DNA of 64,000 bases from NCBI RefSeq assembly GCF_016695175.1, contig NZ_CP068023.1:3115501-3179500 (forward strand), in the 5' to 3' direction. Below are positions 45,536 to 55,516 of the stretch, piece after piece; within the stretch, counting starts at the first letter, position 1, and every line of letters starts with the position of its first letter. The DNA is from Pseudoalteromonas sp. GCY. Its GTDB lineage: Bacteria > Pseudomonadota > Gammaproteobacteria > Enterobacterales > Alteromonadaceae. The notes beneath the pieces are model-generated. The model was not told where the DNA came from, ran no database searches, and saw nothing but the letters and a program-made list of their open reading frames with translations. The translations under genes were made by a program, and so were the position numbers.

Positions 45536-46727
45536 GTGCCAATCTCCTCTTCACATTAGACTGCACTACGAAGTGGTCGAATAGTGGAGCAAAAAGGTTA
45601 GCGAATAGGATTGCCAACATCATGCCCTCTGGATATGCCGGGTTAACAACACGGATAAGCACAACCATTACACCGATTAACGCACCGTATAACCACTTAC
45701 CTTTGTCTGTGAAAGACGCAGATACAGGGTCTGTTGCCATAAAGAACATACCAAATGCGAAACCACCAAGTACTAAGTGCCAATGCCAAGGCATTGCAAA
45801 CGCAGCATTAGTTTCAGAACCGATTGCATTTAGAACAAATGACATCACAACCATACCGATGAATGTGCCCAGTACAATGCGCCATGATGCAATACGAACA
45901 TAAATGAGGAACAAACCACCCAATAAAATAGCTAAGGTCGACGTTTCACCAACAGAACCTTGGATAAAGCCATAAAACGCATTAAACCAAAGGTCCATAT
46001 TGCTGTAATCTAAAGCGCCTGCGCTAGCTTGACCTAGATAAGTTGCACCAGAGAATGAGTCAACAGCAGTCCACACTGTGTCACCAGAAATATCAGCTGG
46101 ATATGCGAAGAATAAGAACGCACGGCCTGCAAGAGCTGGGTTTAAGAAGTTACGACCTGTACCACCGAAGATCTCTTTCGCAACAACTACACCAAACGTA
46201 ATACCTAAAGCGGCTTGCCATAACGGAATTGTTGCAGGCAGGATAAGCGCAAATAGAACCGAGGTTACAAAGAAACCTTCGTTTACTTCGTGCTTACGAA
46301 CTGACGCGAATAACACTTCCCAGAAGCCACCAACCGCAAACACAGTTGCATAAATAGGCAAGAAGAAGCACGCACCGTAGAACGTTTTGGCGCCCCAACC
46401 TGCATCAGCGGTTAATTCTCCGCCAAGCGCTTGGAAAATAGCTACCTGCCAAGTATTAGCAAGCTCAAAACCGTTACCTAGTGCAAGCGCAGCTTGGTGA
46501 CCGATGTTGAACATACCAAAGAACATTGCAGGGAACGTCGCCATCCACACTAAAATCATAATACGTTTTAGGTCGATGTTATCGCGAACGTGCGTTGCAC
46601 CTTTGTTTACATAACCAGGAGTATAGAAGATAGTTGCTACGGCTTCGTAAAGCGCGTACCACTTCTCGTGTTTACCACCAGGCTCAAAGTGAGGTTCAAT
46701 GTCTTCTAAAAATTTCTTTAAGGCCAT
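45525..46727 (-). CDS. nqrB: Na+-NQR subunit B (covalent FMN)
   Basis: A 400-residue membrane subunit with about ten helices that carries covalent FMN on Thr229 in FSGAT and riboflavin. It is part of the sodium path. I start it at the ATG at 46725-46727 ([19 protein letters not shown]), two bases after the nqrA stop. The upstream extension of the open frame is nqrA overlap. Confidence 0.97.
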   Translation of the reverse strand: MALKKFLEDIEPHFEPGGKHEKWYALYEAVATIFYTPGYVNKGATHVRDNIDLKRIMILVWMATFPAMFFGMFNIGHQAALALGNGFELANTWQVAIFQALGGELTADAGWGAKTFYGACFFLPIYATVFAVGGFWEVLFASVRKHEVNEGFFVTSVLFALILPATIPLWQAALGITFGVVVAKEIFGGTGRNFLNPALAGRAFLFFAYPADISGDTVWTAVDSFSGATYLGQASAGALDYSNMDLWFNAFYGFIQGSVGETSTLAILLGGLFLIYVRIASWRIVLGTFIGMVVMSFVLNAIGSETNAAFAMPWHWHLVLGGFAFGMFFMATDPVSASFTDKGKWLYGALIGVMVVLIRVVNPAYPEGMMLAILFANLFAPLFDHFVVQSNVKRRLARVN

Positions 46728-46729
46728 TT

Positions 46730-48073
46730 TTAACCTTCCTTCTCGATAGTAGTCAGGCAATCGCGTAGGATTGAACCGTACTCATATTTGCCCGGACATA
46801 CGTAAGTACATAGTGCTAAATCTTCTTCATCTAGCTCTAGTGCACCCAACGAAATCGCAGAATCTAGATCACGTGAAATAAGATCACGTAATAATAGCGT
46901 TGGCAAAATATCGAGTGGCATAACACGCTCATAGTTACCAATTGGTACCATCGCACGCTTAGAACCACCAGTAGACGTTGTCATCTTGAACAAACGGCTA
47001 GGTGCTAAGTGTGAAATGAATGTACGTGTTACTGAGAATTTGTCACTACCCGGAGCGATCCAGCCAAATAGCTCTTTCTCGCGACCTTCAAGTAAAACTG
47101 ATACTTGAGTATGGTAACGACCAAGGTAAGCGTGAGGGCCAGTTGCTGTTTTACCAGCTAACACAGAGCCAGAAATGACTCGGTTATCACCGTCTTCAAG
47201 CTCGCCTGCAACTAAATCTGTTAGCGACGCACCGACATGAGTTTTTACTAAGCGAGGGTTCTTAACTCGAGGACCTGCTAGAGCAATAACTCTATCTGAG
47301 TAGATTTCACCTGTCAGGAACAACTTACCAAACGCGATGACATCTTGGTAACCAATGTGCCAAACTTGCTTGTTTGTACCTACAGAATCTAGGAAGTGAA
47401 TGTGAGTACCCACGTTACCTGCTGGGTGCAAACCTGCAAACTCATGAACTTCTACTTGTGAGATAGAAGAACTAGGTACGTTAGCACCCGCTTTCTTACA
47501 CACAAATACTTTGCCTTCAGTCAAACGAGATACAACCGCTAGACCCGCTTCAAACGCTTCCACGTTTTCTGCGATGATAACAGCAGGATCTGCTGCTAAC
47601 GGATTAGTATCTGTTGCTGTCACAAAGATTGAGCTAGGTGTTGCACTCGGCACAGCGACACGGCTGAATGGACGTGCACGAAGCGCTGGCCATTGACCAG
47701 ACTCGATTAGCACTTCCTTCACTTTTTCAGAGTCTAAGTTGCTTAAATCAGCAGCTGAAAACTTCTCGAAAGTGATTTGCTCGTCGCCTTGAACTTCGAT
47801 CACAACGGATTGAAGTACACGCTTAGCACCACGGTTAATTTCTTTAACTACACCAGAAGCTGGCGCAGTAAACTTGACGCCTGGGTTCTTTTTATCTTCA
47901 AAAAGAACTTGGCCTTTTTTGACTTGGTCATCCACACGAATATGCATGGTAGGACGCATACCGATGAATTCTTCACCTAGCACAGCTACTCGTTTGACAG
48001 CAGAACCATCATGAATAACTTGCTGAGGTGCGCCCTCTATTGGTAAGTCCAGACCTTTTTTTATGTTGATCAT
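46730..48073 (-). CDS. nqrA: Na+-NQR subunit A
   Basis: NqrA is the cytosolic subunit of the sodium pump. I start it at the ATG at 48071-48073 because [14 protein letters not shown] matches the family start; an in-frame ATG 12 bases earlier exists, and neither has a strong Shine-Dalgarno. The 447-residue product has [25 protein letters not shown] (a biotinyl-lipoyl-like fold, seen in parts) and ends with a Cys-containing [14 protein letters not shown] stretch. It is the first gene of the operon. Confidence 0.96.
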   Translation of the reverse strand: MINIKKGLDLPIEGAPQQVIHDGSAVKRVAVLGEEFIGMRPTMHIRVDDQVKKGQVLFEDKKNPGVKFTAPASGVVKEINRGAKRVLQSVVIEVQGDEQITFEKFSAADLSNLDSEKVKEVLIESGQWPALRARPFSRVAVPSATPSSIFVTATDTNPLAADPAVIIAENVEAFEAGLAVVSRLTEGKVFVCKKAGANVPSSSISQVEVHEFAGLHPAGNVGTHIHFLDSVGTNKQVWHIGYQDVIAFGKLFLTGEIYSDRVIALAGPRVKNPRLVKTHVGASLTDLVAGELEDGDNRVISGSVLAGKTATGPHAYLGRYHTQVSVLLEGREKELFGWIAPGSDKFSVTRTFISHLAPSRLFKMTTSTGGSKRAMVPIGNYERVMPLDILPTLLLRDLISRDLDSAISLGALELDEEDLALCTYVCPGKYEYGSILRDCLTTIEKEG

Positions 48074-48500
48074 ACGCACTTGCATTACATTAACGGAAAG
48101 AAACTGAAAATATCTTTAGTCACCACAGCGCCACCTCGTTTGTACTAAGTATTAGGTATAAAGAGCAGAAAGTTATGAGTCCGGATAGGGTTCCCAAACA
48201 AGCCCCTTTAAAATACCTCTCAACGCGCACAAAAAAGCAGCGTCGTGATAAAAGTCCTCACATATTTCTCTGATTTTAACATTAATCGTACTGAGTATGC
48301 GAGTGGAATTATGAAATTAATACGACTTTAACGTGGATTTAGATTAGTTGAAAAATCCATCACTGGAAGGAGTATAGACCAAAGTTGCATAGATAAAATT
48401 TTTCTTACCCTAATCTGCAAAATAAGTAAAAATTCACGGTCAAACAAAAACGGGCAAAGCACCAAGTAGCACTTTGCCCGCAAAATCAAAAACCGTGAGA
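48074..48500. other. Intergenic region between nqrA and fabV
   Basis: The 427 bases hold the promoter region of the nqr operon and the fabV terminator. I could not fix a -35/-10 pair for nqrA. A 32-codon plus-strand frame at 48175 has no convincing ribosome site and is not called. Confidence 0.45.
48446..48480 (-). terminator. fabV terminator
   Basis: A 9-bp stem (CGGGCAAAG and complement) with a 12-base loop, followed on the minus strand by TTTTTG. It is 21 bases beyond the fabV stop. Confidence 0.9.
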
Positions 48501-49691
48501 TTAAACGAGGTGATTAATTTCTACCGTTGCATCTACATCAGCTTCGTAATCTACGCCGTCAACCCCGAATCCGAATAGCTTCAAGAATTCGTTGTGATAA
48601 CCAACATAATCCGTCAGTTCATCGATTGTATCGGTATCAACAGTATCCCAAATAGTTTGCACACGAGCTTGAACGCCGTCTTCTAGTTCCTTATAGTTTT
48701 GGAACAAGTGACCGCCATCATCAAAGCGTGGCAATTGACCATATAGATTTTCAGTAAACAACCCATGAATTTGCTCGATAGTTCCTTCATAAGTTCCATC
48801 ACCTTTCATCACTTTGAATAGTGCAGAGATATAAAGAGGCATAATTGGAATAGCAGAGCTTGCCTGCGTCACTACTGCATTCAGTGAAGACACATACGCT
48901 TCGCCATTAATATCAGCAGTAGTTTCGCGAATTGCCAGCGTCGCACGGTCCAAGTCCTCTTTTGCTTTACCAATTGTTGCGTGACCGTATATTGGCCAAG
49001 TCAACTCTTTACCAATATAAGTGTATGCCGTTGTTTTGAAACCATCAGCCAGTACATCAGCTTGCTTAAGCGCATCAATCCAAAGTTCCCAGTCTTCACC
49101 ACCCATCACTTTAACCGTATTGGCAATTTCGTCTTCGTTAGCAGCTTCAACTGTCATCTCATCAATGACGCGCTTTGAAGTATTCAGGTTTTTAGTTGTG
49201 ATAGCTGAGCCGATTGGCTTAAGTGTTGAAGAATAAACTTCATCAGATTTAGGATCTTTACGACGAGGAGACGCAAGGCTATATACCACTAAATCTACTT
49301 TACCCAGTTCAGCTTTGATGGTGTCGATGGTTTTTTGCTTCAACTCATCAGAAAACGCATCGCCATTGATATTTTTAGACCACAAACCTGCTTCTTCTGC
49401 AGCTTGTTGGAATGCAGCCGTATTATACCAACCCGCTGACGCTGTTTTCTTCTCTGAGCCTTCTTTTTCAAAGAAGATACCTAGCGTTTTCGCACCGGCA
49501 CCAAATGCAGCCGTGATACGCGATGCCAAGCCATAACCTGTCGATGCACCAATTACTAATACATTTTTAGGACCATTTTCGATTTGGCCTTGTTGTTTTA
49601 CGTATTCAATCTGTTCTTGAACGTGTGCAGCACAGCCTACCGGATGCGCATTAGTACAAATAAATCCGCGAATTTTTGGTTTGATGACCAT
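48501..49691 (-). CDS. fabV: Enoyl-[ACP] / trans-2-enoyl-CoA reductase FabV
   Basis: FabV performs the last reduction of the fatty-acid elongation cycle with NAD(P)H and is naturally insensitive to triclosan in several species. The 396-residue product is of the long SDR type. Visible are the cofactor loop [15 protein letters not shown] (45-59), an N-terminal NAHPVGC, and the catalytic Tyr235-x8-Lys244 pair in [14 protein letters not shown]. It is monocistronic. Confidence 0.97.
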   Translation of the reverse strand: MVIKPKIRGFICTNAHPVGCAAHVQEQIEYVKQQGQIENGPKNVLVIGASTGYGLASRITAAFGAGAKTLGIFFEKEGSEKKTASAGWYNTAAFQQAAEEAGLWSKNINGDAFSDELKQKTIDTIKAELGKVDLVVYSLASPRRKDPKSDEVYSSTLKPIGSAITTKNLNTSKRVIDEMTVEAANEDEIANTVKVMGGEDWELWIDALKQADVLADGFKTTAYTYIGKELTWPIYGHATIGKAKEDLDRATLAIRETTADINGEAYVSSLNAVVTQASSAIPIMPLYISALFKVMKGDGTYEGTIEQIHGLFTENLYGQLPRFDDGGHLFQNYKELEDGVQARVQTIWDTVDTDTIDELTDYVGYHNEFLKLFGFGVDGVDYEADVDATVEINHLV

Positions 49692-49724
49692 AAGAGATCC
49701 TATCCATTGATTTGATACAAAATA

Positions 49725-49746
49725 AAAGTGAGATTGGTCTCACTTT
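49725..49746 (-). terminator. Terminator behind the bolA-like gene
   Basis: A 9-bp perfect stem (AAAGTGAGA / TCTCACTTT) with a TTGG loop, with a T-rich stretch after it on the minus strand. It stands between the bolA-like stop and the fabV start. Confidence 0.75.
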
Positions 49747-49796
49747 ATTAAAATTACTGCGTAGTGTACTGGCAGATATGTAAAACACACATCTGA

Positions 49797-50111
49797 TCAG
49801 CTATCGAACTTAGAACCACCCAAGCATTTTGGTGACTCAGGCGTCTGACCTTCTTTGTCCGAAAACTCTTCTGGTGTATAGGCATGAATGGCCAAAGCGT
49901 GAATATGGTTTTGCAGCTCATCTTTTAGCACTTCATTGATCTTTCGATGACGTTGCAGCAGCCTCTGGCCAATAAACTGTTCGCTTACAACAATGACTTT
50001 AAAGTGAGACGCTTCGCCACGGCTGTGCATATGGCTTTCATTGATAACGTTCAGATGCTTGCACGCAACGGCTTCAGCTATTTTGTCATAAATCTGTGAT
50101 TGCATTGACAT
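49797..50111 (-). CDS. bolA: BolA family protein
   Basis: A 104-residue protein with the BolA fold core: VINESHMHSRGEASHFKVIVVSEQF, LLQRHRKINEVLKDEL and HALAIHAYTPEEF. BolA proteins partner monothiol glutaredoxins and affect iron handling and cell shape. Its nearest bolA paralogue cannot be decided from this sequence alone, but its place near rlmG, yajG and ampG resembles the E. coli bolA-yajG-ampG neighbourhood. It may start at 50111 or at a second ATG six bases later. Confidence 0.92.
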   Translation of the reverse strand: MSMQSQIYDKIAEAVACKHLNVINESHMHSRGEASHFKVIVVSEQFIGQRLLQRHRKINEVLKDELQNHIHALAIHAYTPEEFSDKEGQTPESPKCLGGSKFDS

Positions 50112-50156
50112 TATACTTTGTCTCCTAGAGCAATTCGTGACGCTACTATACGCCGT

Positions 50157-50750
50157 TCAGCGCGTATTTCCAACACTTCGAAAGGTGAGATTAATACGCC
50201 CCTGAGTCACCTTAGCCTGCTTTGGCAAAGCATGTTGATAGTCGCGCTGACTGTCACCTTGCATTACCAATAAGCTGCCCGTTTCCAATAAAATGTCGGT
50301 TACACAGTGGCTGACTTTGTGGCGTATTTTAAATTTGCGGGTCGCGCCAAGCGACAGTGAAGCAATTATGGGCGTCAAACCGAGCTCTGGTTCATCATCA
50401 CTGTGCCAGCCCATACTGTCTTGACCATTACGATAAAAATTGGCCAATACCGCATTAAAAGGAATATTAAATCTGCGCTCTAGCGTTTGTCTGATCCCAA
50501 GCAATACCGAAGGCCAAGGAGCATTTTCAAGTCGCTTTCCTGAATAACTGTAATGCACGTCAGGGTCGGCAATAAAGCGTTCGAGTCGAGGCGTTTGATG
50601 GGTCTTACCAAATAAGGTGATGGTATTTTGCTGCCACGCTAAGCTATTAAGTAGTACATTATATAGCGCTAGACTTTTATCGTAGCTAATAGCCTGTGCT
50701 TGATAGCTAAAACCGCTCGGCAAGTTCCGTGCTTTGTCTACTGCTCTCAT
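50157..50750 (-). CDS. AlkB-like 2-oxoglutarate/Fe(II) dioxygenase
   Basis: A 197-residue dioxygenase of the AlkB family that repairs alkylated bases by oxidation. The iron ligands are His116 and Asp118 (GWHSDDE) and His173 (YQHALPK). The 2-oxoglutarate-binding Arg is in RINLTFR (185-191). The N-terminal NFYRNGQDSMG stretch is also typical. It is of the compact ALKBH2/3-like group. It is transcribed divergently from rlmG. Confidence 0.93.
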   Translation of the reverse strand: MRAVDKARNLPSGFSYQAQAISYDKSLALYNVLLNSLAWQQNTITLFGKTHQTPRLERFIADPDVHYSYSGKRLENAPWPSVLLGIRQTLERRFNIPFNAVLANFYRNGQDSMGWHSDDEPELGLTPIIASLSLGATRKFKIRHKVSHCVTDILLETGSLLVMQGDSQRDYQHALPKQAKVTQGRINLTFRSVGNTR

Positions 50751-50788
50751 GTTAAACTACCCGCTGCTTTTATTTATAGAACATTCAC

Positions 50789-51919
50789 ATGACGACTGAT
50801 GCAATTCTAGCCGGAAACCCTTTTACGCTACACAGGTTTCCACTCGATCAAAAAAATCGTAGCTTACAAGCTTGGGATTCAGCCGACGAATACCTGTTAG
50901 ATTATGTCTTTGAACATCACCGCGATGCAAACCGTATTCTCATTCTCAACGATAGTTTTGGCGCATTATGCTGTGCACTTGCTGACAAGCACTGTACGGT
51001 AGTAACCGACTCTTATGTGAGTACCCTCGCCTATGAGTATAATTTAGAGGCCAACGAACTTGCGGACGCTAAGGTTGATGTACTCACTAGCATGGATGAG
51101 CTGCCAAAAGATATCGATCTGATATTAATAAAAATTCCCAAGAATTCAGGGCTATTGCAAGCGCAACTTGCACAGTTAAGTAAACTGACCACAGACATTC
51201 CCGTAATTGCGGCTGGCAAAGCAAAAGAAATTCACACCTCAACATTAAAAAGCTTTAGCCACTTTTTGACGGAGCCAACGACTAGCTTAGCAGTAAAAAA
51301 ATCGCGCTTGGTATTCAGCAAGACGTCAGCCAAAGCCATTGATAGTAAATTCCCTGTGTCTTGGCCGCTGGAAAAAACCGATTTTATCTTGTCGAATGAA
51401 GCAAATGTCTTCTCACGAGACTCTCTTGATATAGGCGCACGTTTTTTTATCAATTACCTTCCTATGGGGAAAAAGCCATTGAAGGTCATTGATCTTGGCT
51501 GTGGTAATGGTGTCATTGGATTGATGACGCTCGCAAAAATGCCAAATGCCACCGTCACCTTTATCGACGAGTCGGCGATGGCGGTGCATAGCGCGAAGCA
51601 AAATATCGTGAATAATCTACCCGAACGTGTTGCTGATTGTCAGTTCGTTCAAAACGACTGCCTTACGGGTTTTGAAAATTACGGTGCGGATCTAGTACTG
51701 TGTAACCCGCCATTCCATCAGGCCAATGCAATCACCGATCACATCGCTTGGCAGATGTTTTTACAGGCTAAGGCTGCGCTTCGCCAAGGGGGAGAGTTAA
51801 GAATTATTGGTAACCGCCACTTGGAATACGACGACAAACTCAAGCGTTTGTTCGGTAACAGCAAGACACTAGGCAACAACAAAAAATTCACTGTTTTAAG
51901 TGCAATAAAGAGGAGCTAA
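50789..51919 (+). CDS. rlmG: 23S rRNA (guanine-1835-N2)-methyltransferase RlmG
   Basis: RlmG methylates G1835 of 23S rRNA with SAM. The 376-residue protein has an N-terminal degenerate methyltransferase domain (FPLDQKNRSLQAWDSADEYLLDY near 18-40) and a C-terminal active one with VIDLGCGNGVIGL near residue 235 and the NPPF motif (VLCNPPFHQ near 305). It resembles E. coli RlmG more than RsmC along its whole length. The next gene starts 4 bases after its stop. Confidence 0.93.
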   Translation: MTTDAILAGNPFTLHRFPLDQKNRSLQAWDSADEYLLDYVFEHHRDANRILILNDSFGALCCALADKHCTVVTDSYVSTLAYEYNLEANELADAKVDVLTSMDELPKDIDLILIKIPKNSGLLQAQLAQLSKLTTDIPVIAAGKAKEIHTSTLKSFSHFLTEPTTSLAVKKSRLVFSKTSAKAIDSKFPVSWPLEKTDFILSNEANVFSRDSLDIGARFFINYLPMGKKPLKVIDLGCGNGVIGLMTLAKMPNATVTFIDESAMAVHSAKQNIVNNLPERVADCQFVQNDCLTGFENYGADLVLCNPPFHQANAITDHIAWQMFLQAKAALRQGGELRIIGNRHLEYDDKLKRLFGNSKTLGNNKKFTVLSAIKRS

Positions 51920-51923
51920 CTTC

Positions 51924-52481
51924 ATGCGTTTTTCATTGCTGATTATTCTGCTAACCTTGATACTCGTGGGCTGTGAAAGCTCACCACGCAGTGTCATTCT
52001 TCATCCGGAATATCAAGGACCTTCGTCAAACGCGCTTGCCGCCAATGTGGCGGTAGAAGTAAACGATCTGCGGACTACAAAATACACCATTCGCGTGAAA
52101 AACCAAGAACCCGCACTTTACGTACCTGATGCTAATTTACCAGTTAATTTCAATCAGGTATTAACGCAAGCACTCACTGCACATGGCGCGCAAATAACAC
52201 CGGCCGCTGCAGCGCAAATCACTGTGAATATCAATCGCTTTAAAGCCATTATTGATGAGTCTTTCTCGACTCACCAAAGTGATGCTGAAGCTGATGTCAC
52301 CGTACTGATAAAGCAAGGCTCTCGCAGTTTCGAGAAGCAATATAAAGGTAGTGCTAATTTAAATGGCCCACTAAAACACGACCAAGCCAAAATCGAAGAG
52401 CAGCTCAACAACCTAGCTCAACAGGTTGTTACTCGAATCGTCCAAGATCCTGAATTTATTCAATTTGTGAGAGGAAGTTAA
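51924..52481 (+). CDS. YajG-like lipoprotein
   Basis: A 185-residue lipoprotein with lipobox LVGC (Cys17) and the YajG-family body (VEVNDLRTTKYTIRVKN, then PVNFNQVLTQALTAHGAQI). Its function is unknown. It starts 4 bases after the rlmG stop and shares one base with the next gene, so rlmG-yajG-ppi-ampG probably form one operon. The link to ampG recalls the E. coli yajG-ampG pair. Confidence 0.88.
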   Translation: MRFSLLIILLTLILVGCESSPRSVILHPEYQGPSSNALAANVAVEVNDLRTTKYTIRVKNQEPALYVPDANLPVNFNQVLTQALTAHGAQITPAAAAQITVNINRFKAIIDESFSTHQSDAEADVTVLIKQGSRSFEKQYKGSANLNGPLKHDQAKIEEQLNNLAQQVVTRIVQDPEFIQFVRGS

Positions 52482-53098
52482 TGAAAAAAATAATTCTAAG
52501 CTTAACCATCCTATTATTAAGTATGAATGTATTTGCCGAAATGAACGGTAAATTCGTACAAAAGAATAACCTATTCCCTCGAGTTCAAATCAATACTAGT
52601 AAAGGACCTATTATTGTCGAACTAGACAGATCTAGAGCACCTATCACAGTGAATAACTTCTTAACTTACGTTATCAACAAAGATTATAACGGCTCTGTCT
52701 TTCATCGAGTTGAGCGTGATGAAGCCAACGAAAAAGACTTTGTTATCCAAGGTGGAGGTTACGACAAAGAGTACGATGGTATGTTTGAGCGCGAAGCTAT
52801 CTTCAATGAAAGCGGTAATGGTTTGAAAAATGATATGTATACCATTGCCATGGCCTACCAAGACAACAAGCCACACTCAGGTACCAGACAGTTTTTCTTT
52901 AATATGGATGACAACGATCACTTGAACCCAGGTAGAGGCTGGGGTTTTGCCGTGTTCGGGAATGTGTCTGAAGGCTATGAAACACTGGATGCAATTATGA
53001 AGGTGGAAACCGGCTACAATGAAAAGCTTGGCTATACCTTTATACCTAAAGAGCCCGTCATTATTCTTTCAGTCGATGTATTAAAGCAGCCAGAGTAA
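52481..53098 (+). CDS. Periplasmic peptidyl-prolyl cis-trans isomerase (cyclophilin)
   Basis: A 205-residue cyclophilin with a signal peptide (cleavage near VFA). Typical motifs are the N-terminal VQINTSKGPIIVELDRSRAPITVNNFL (seen in parts), VFHRV with the catalytic Arg, FVIQGGGY, and FFFNMDDNDHLNPG and FAVFGNVSEG in the C-terminal half. It should speed proline isomerisation in periplasmic proteins. It lies between yajG and ampG in one operon. Confidence 0.92.
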   Translation: MKKIILSLTILLLSMNVFAEMNGKFVQKNNLFPRVQINTSKGPIIVELDRSRAPITVNNFLTYVINKDYNGSVFHRVERDEANEKDFVIQGGGYDKEYDGMFEREAIFNESGNGLKNDMYTIAMAYQDNKPHSGTRQFFFNMDDNDHLNPGRGWGFAVFGNVSEGYETLDAIMKVETGYNEKLGYTFIPKEPVIILSVDVLKQPE

Positions 53099-53107
53099 TA
53101 CCCTTTT

Positions 53108-54493
53108 ATGTTGATATCATCTAGCTTTTCGCAATATCTTGGTTATTACAAAGACAAACGTCTATTAACTGTCTTTGCTTTTGGAATAAGTAGCGGTTTT
53201 CCTTGGGTATTGATTGGCTCGGTGATGTCAGCTTGGCTTAAAGATGAAGGGTTAAGCCGTAGCACCATTGGCCTATTTGGCTTAGTATATGGCGCCTATA
53301 CAATCAACTTTTTATGGTCCCCACTCGTTGACCGAATAAAAATCCCCCTGCTGTATAATCGCTTAGGGCAAAGACGAAGTTGGATAGCAAGTTGCCAGTT
53401 TATTATTATTGTTGCCACCTTTGCATTAGCCACTATTTCAATTAAAGACCATCTTTCGCATGCTGCATTATTGTGCTTTATTATTGCGTTATTTTCAGCT
53501 ACCCAAGATATTGCAATAGATGCTTATCGCATCGACATTTTACCAGAAGACGAAAGTGAAAAGGCAACGGCAGCGGCAGCGATGGCGACTTCAGGTTGGT
53601 GGTCTGGCTATGCCTTACTTGGTGCAATTCCGTTCTTTATGGCCGATTTACCCGGCTTTAGTTGGCCCATCATCTATCAGATGCTAAGCGTCATCGTAGT
53701 GTGTTTATTAGTTGTCACTTTGTTGGCAAAAGAGCCAAAATCTCATCGCGAGCAAGTACAGGCACAGCTACAGAAGAGTTACGAGCGAAAACTTAACCAC
53801 AGCGCTTCATCAAATGCTTCTAAAAAGATCTATGCCTGGCTTGCTGTGACTCTGGTTGAACCCTTTAAGCGATTTTTTGAAAAGAATGGGGTTAAAACGG
53901 CATGTGCCCTACTCGCCTTTATTTTCCTATTTAAGATAGGAGAGGCCTTTTTAGCCCGAATGTCCATCGTATTTTATAAGGAAGTCGGTTTTACAAACAC
54001 CCAAATTGGGCAATATTCTAAGCTTGGTACCGGTGTGATCACTATCGTGTTTGCTTTTCTTGGCAGTATCTTTAACCATAAATACGGTATCGTAAAGGGC
54101 TTATTTATTAGTGGTGTTGCTATGGCCGCATCAAATTTAATGTTTTCTTGGATTGCGATTGCAGGCCCTAAAGAACACCTATACGCGCTTGCAATTGTGG
54201 TGGACGGCTTTACCCAAGCTTGGTCACTAGTAGCGATGGTTGCATTTATTTCTATGCTCTGTGATAGAGCGTTTAGCGCAACCCACTATGCCTTACTTGC
54301 ATCACTTGGCAGTTTAGGCCGCACCGTACTATCGGGCTATAGTGGTTTTGTGATAGATGATTTGCTTGGAGGTAATTGGGCACTCTTCTTCGCGCTAACT
54401 GCACTTATGGTGCTTCCGTCATTATTGTTTTTGTATTTAATTCGGCACAAGCTTTATGCTATTGAAAAGGCGTATCATGATAACAAAAGCTAG
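53108..54493 (+). CDS. ampG: Muropeptide MFS transporter AmpG-like
   Basis: AmpG imports GlcNAc-anhydroMurNAc peptides from the periplasm for cell-wall recycling. The 461-residue protein has about 12-14 membrane helices. Family segments are LLTVFAFGISSGFPWVLIGSV near the N-terminus, NFLWSPLVDRI near residue 70, ATQDIAIDAYRID near 135 and DGFTQAWSLVAMVAFIS near 375. It follows the cyclophilin gene by 9 bases. Its position next to yajG and the bolA-like gene supports the name. Confidence 0.92.
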   Translation: MLISSSFSQYLGYYKDKRLLTVFAFGISSGFPWVLIGSVMSAWLKDEGLSRSTIGLFGLVYGAYTINFLWSPLVDRIKIPLLYNRLGQRRSWIASCQFIIIVATFALATISIKDHLSHAALLCFIIALFSATQDIAIDAYRIDILPEDESEKATAAAAMATSGWWSGYALLGAIPFFMADLPGFSWPIIYQMLSVIVVCLLVVTLLAKEPKSHREQVQAQLQKSYERKLNHSASSNASKKIYAWLAVTLVEPFKRFFEKNGVKTACALLAFIFLFKIGEAFLARMSIVFYKEVGFTNTQIGQYSKLGTGVITIVFAFLGSIFNHKYGIVKGLFISGVAMAASNLMFSWIAIAGPKEHLYALAIVVDGFTQAWSLVAMVAFISMLCDRAFSATHYALLASLGSLGRTVLSGYSGFVIDDLLGGNWALFFALTALMVLPSLLFLYLIRHKLYAIEKAYHDNKS

Positions 54494-54537
54494 AGGTGCA
54501 GGTCCTTGCACCTTTTACGTTCTCGCTAACTAAACGC

Positions 54538-54780
54538 TTATTGATCTTCTTTGATTAGCTGTAAGCCTTCATAAGGATCAACTTCTAACGCTTCGCAGTA
54601 ACGTAAAAACTCAATGACATCCAATCGACGCTCTTGGTTTTCAATTTTACCGATGAATGAATGAGGCGTACCTAACACCTGCGCAAGACTACGCATTGTG
54701 TGACCTTTCTCGTGGCGCTTTGATTTTAGCCACTTCGTTAGTTTGCCGTTTTCTTCAGAAGAAACCGTTTTACCCATCAT
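54538..54780 (-). CDS. XRE-family transcriptional regulator
   Basis: An 80-residue protein consisting of little more than a helix-turn-helix of the XRE/Cro type (about 20-75: LAQVLGTPHSFIGKIENQERRLDVIEFLRYCEALEVDP in parts). It has an AGGAGA site 9 bases before the first ATG; a second ATG directly follows. Repeats in the upstream region (54813-54858) may be its operator. It converges on ampG. The target genes are not known. Confidence 0.88.
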   Translation of the reverse strand: MMGKTVSSEENGKLTKWLKSKRHEKGHTMRSLAQVLGTPHSFIGKIENQERRLDVIEFLRYCEALEVDPYEGLQLIKEDQ

Positions 54781-55249
54781 AATTAAACATCTCCTACTAG
54801 ATGAAAGACTAAATTATCTAAATGAAATATGCCCGTCTCATTTAGTTATTATCTAAATATTACAGTTGTAGCTTATCGAGGAACTCTACAATGCAAAATG
54901 TTAAGCCTGTATGAACTCAGCAATTTGCCTCTAGAACTCGCTCAAGCTTACAGTTTACCCCGAATGCGGTACAACTTACCAGCTAGCTGCGATAAGTTAT
55001 ACCAAACCAGTAACACGTAGACAAAATGTTAATTTGTCCCTATGTACCCAATTAGGTATAGACTAAAACGCGAGTAACACCTAATTAATTTTTTACTTTT
55101 TCTTAATTCATTAAGGGCTGTAATATCCAGTAACACTTTAACAAATTTTTTAAAAAATGTACCAGTATTTGAAATAAATTATTTTTCTTTAAAAAATAAA
55201 AACTTACAGCTAACATTTACTAAGTGGTTAAAAAAGAGGCTATTACTAG
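54781..55249. other. AT-rich region upstream of the XRE regulator
   Basis: The 469 bases hold no likely gene. Close to the regulator's start are the direct repeat ATTATCTAAAT (54813-54823 and 54848-54858) and an inverted repeat CTAAATGA / TCATTTAG (54818-54825 and 54838-54845). The rest is strongly AT-rich with no sign of RNA genes that I could fix by eye. Confidence 0.5.
54813..54858 (-). promoter_or_regulatory. Possible operator of the XRE regulator
   Basis: An 11-bp direct repeat 35 bases apart overlaps an 8-bp inverted repeat, 33 to 78 bases upstream of the regulator's ATG. XRE regulators commonly bind such paired half-sites and repress themselves. This is inference from position and symmetry. 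Confidence 0.45.
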
Positions 55250-55426
55250 ATGATTCGATTACTGTTTTTACTGCCAATTCTATTGTGCTTAGGCTGGATT
55301 TACTTCCTTCGTTCAAACGGCGTGTCACTTAAGCAAGGGAAGAAAGGCTTTATCTACATCTTAGTATTTTCATCTTTTGTTTTAGGATTTTTTGTCTTAA
55401 TGATGTATCTAACGGGCAGTTTGTGA
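55250..55426 (+). CDS. Small membrane protein (58 residues), conserved-looking
   Basis: The ATG at 55250 follows AGAGG about ten bases upstream. The 58-residue product has two membrane helices, one at the N-terminus (MIRLLFLLPILLCLGWIYFL) and one near the C-terminus (IYILVFSSFVLGFFVLMMYL), joined by a short basic stretch SNGVSLKQGKKGF. This design is that of a small inner-membrane protein, and I recall similar short frames in related genomes, but I cannot name a function. It converges on erpA. Confidence 0.68.
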   Translation: MIRLLFLLPILLCLGWIYFLRSNGVSLKQGKKGFIYILVFSSFVLGFFVLMMYLTGSL

Positions 55427-55461
55427 CAAATAAAGAAAATTGAGTTGTGGTGGGCAGAAAC

Positions 55462-55492
55462 AAAAAGAGCCATGACAAAAGCATGACTCTTT
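55462..55492 (-). terminator. erpA terminator
   Basis: The stem AAAGAG / CTCTTT with inner CATG / CATG pairing and one mismatch has a T-rich tract after it on the minus strand. It is 24 bases beyond the erpA stop. Confidence 0.8.
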
Positions 55493-55516
55493 AGTGGAAC
55501 GTAGCGCGAATAATGT

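Noticed and set aside
48175..48273. A 32-codon basic frame upstream of nqrA on the plus strand
   Set aside because: No convincing Shine-Dalgarno and no recognisable pattern; it lies in the nqr regulatory region.
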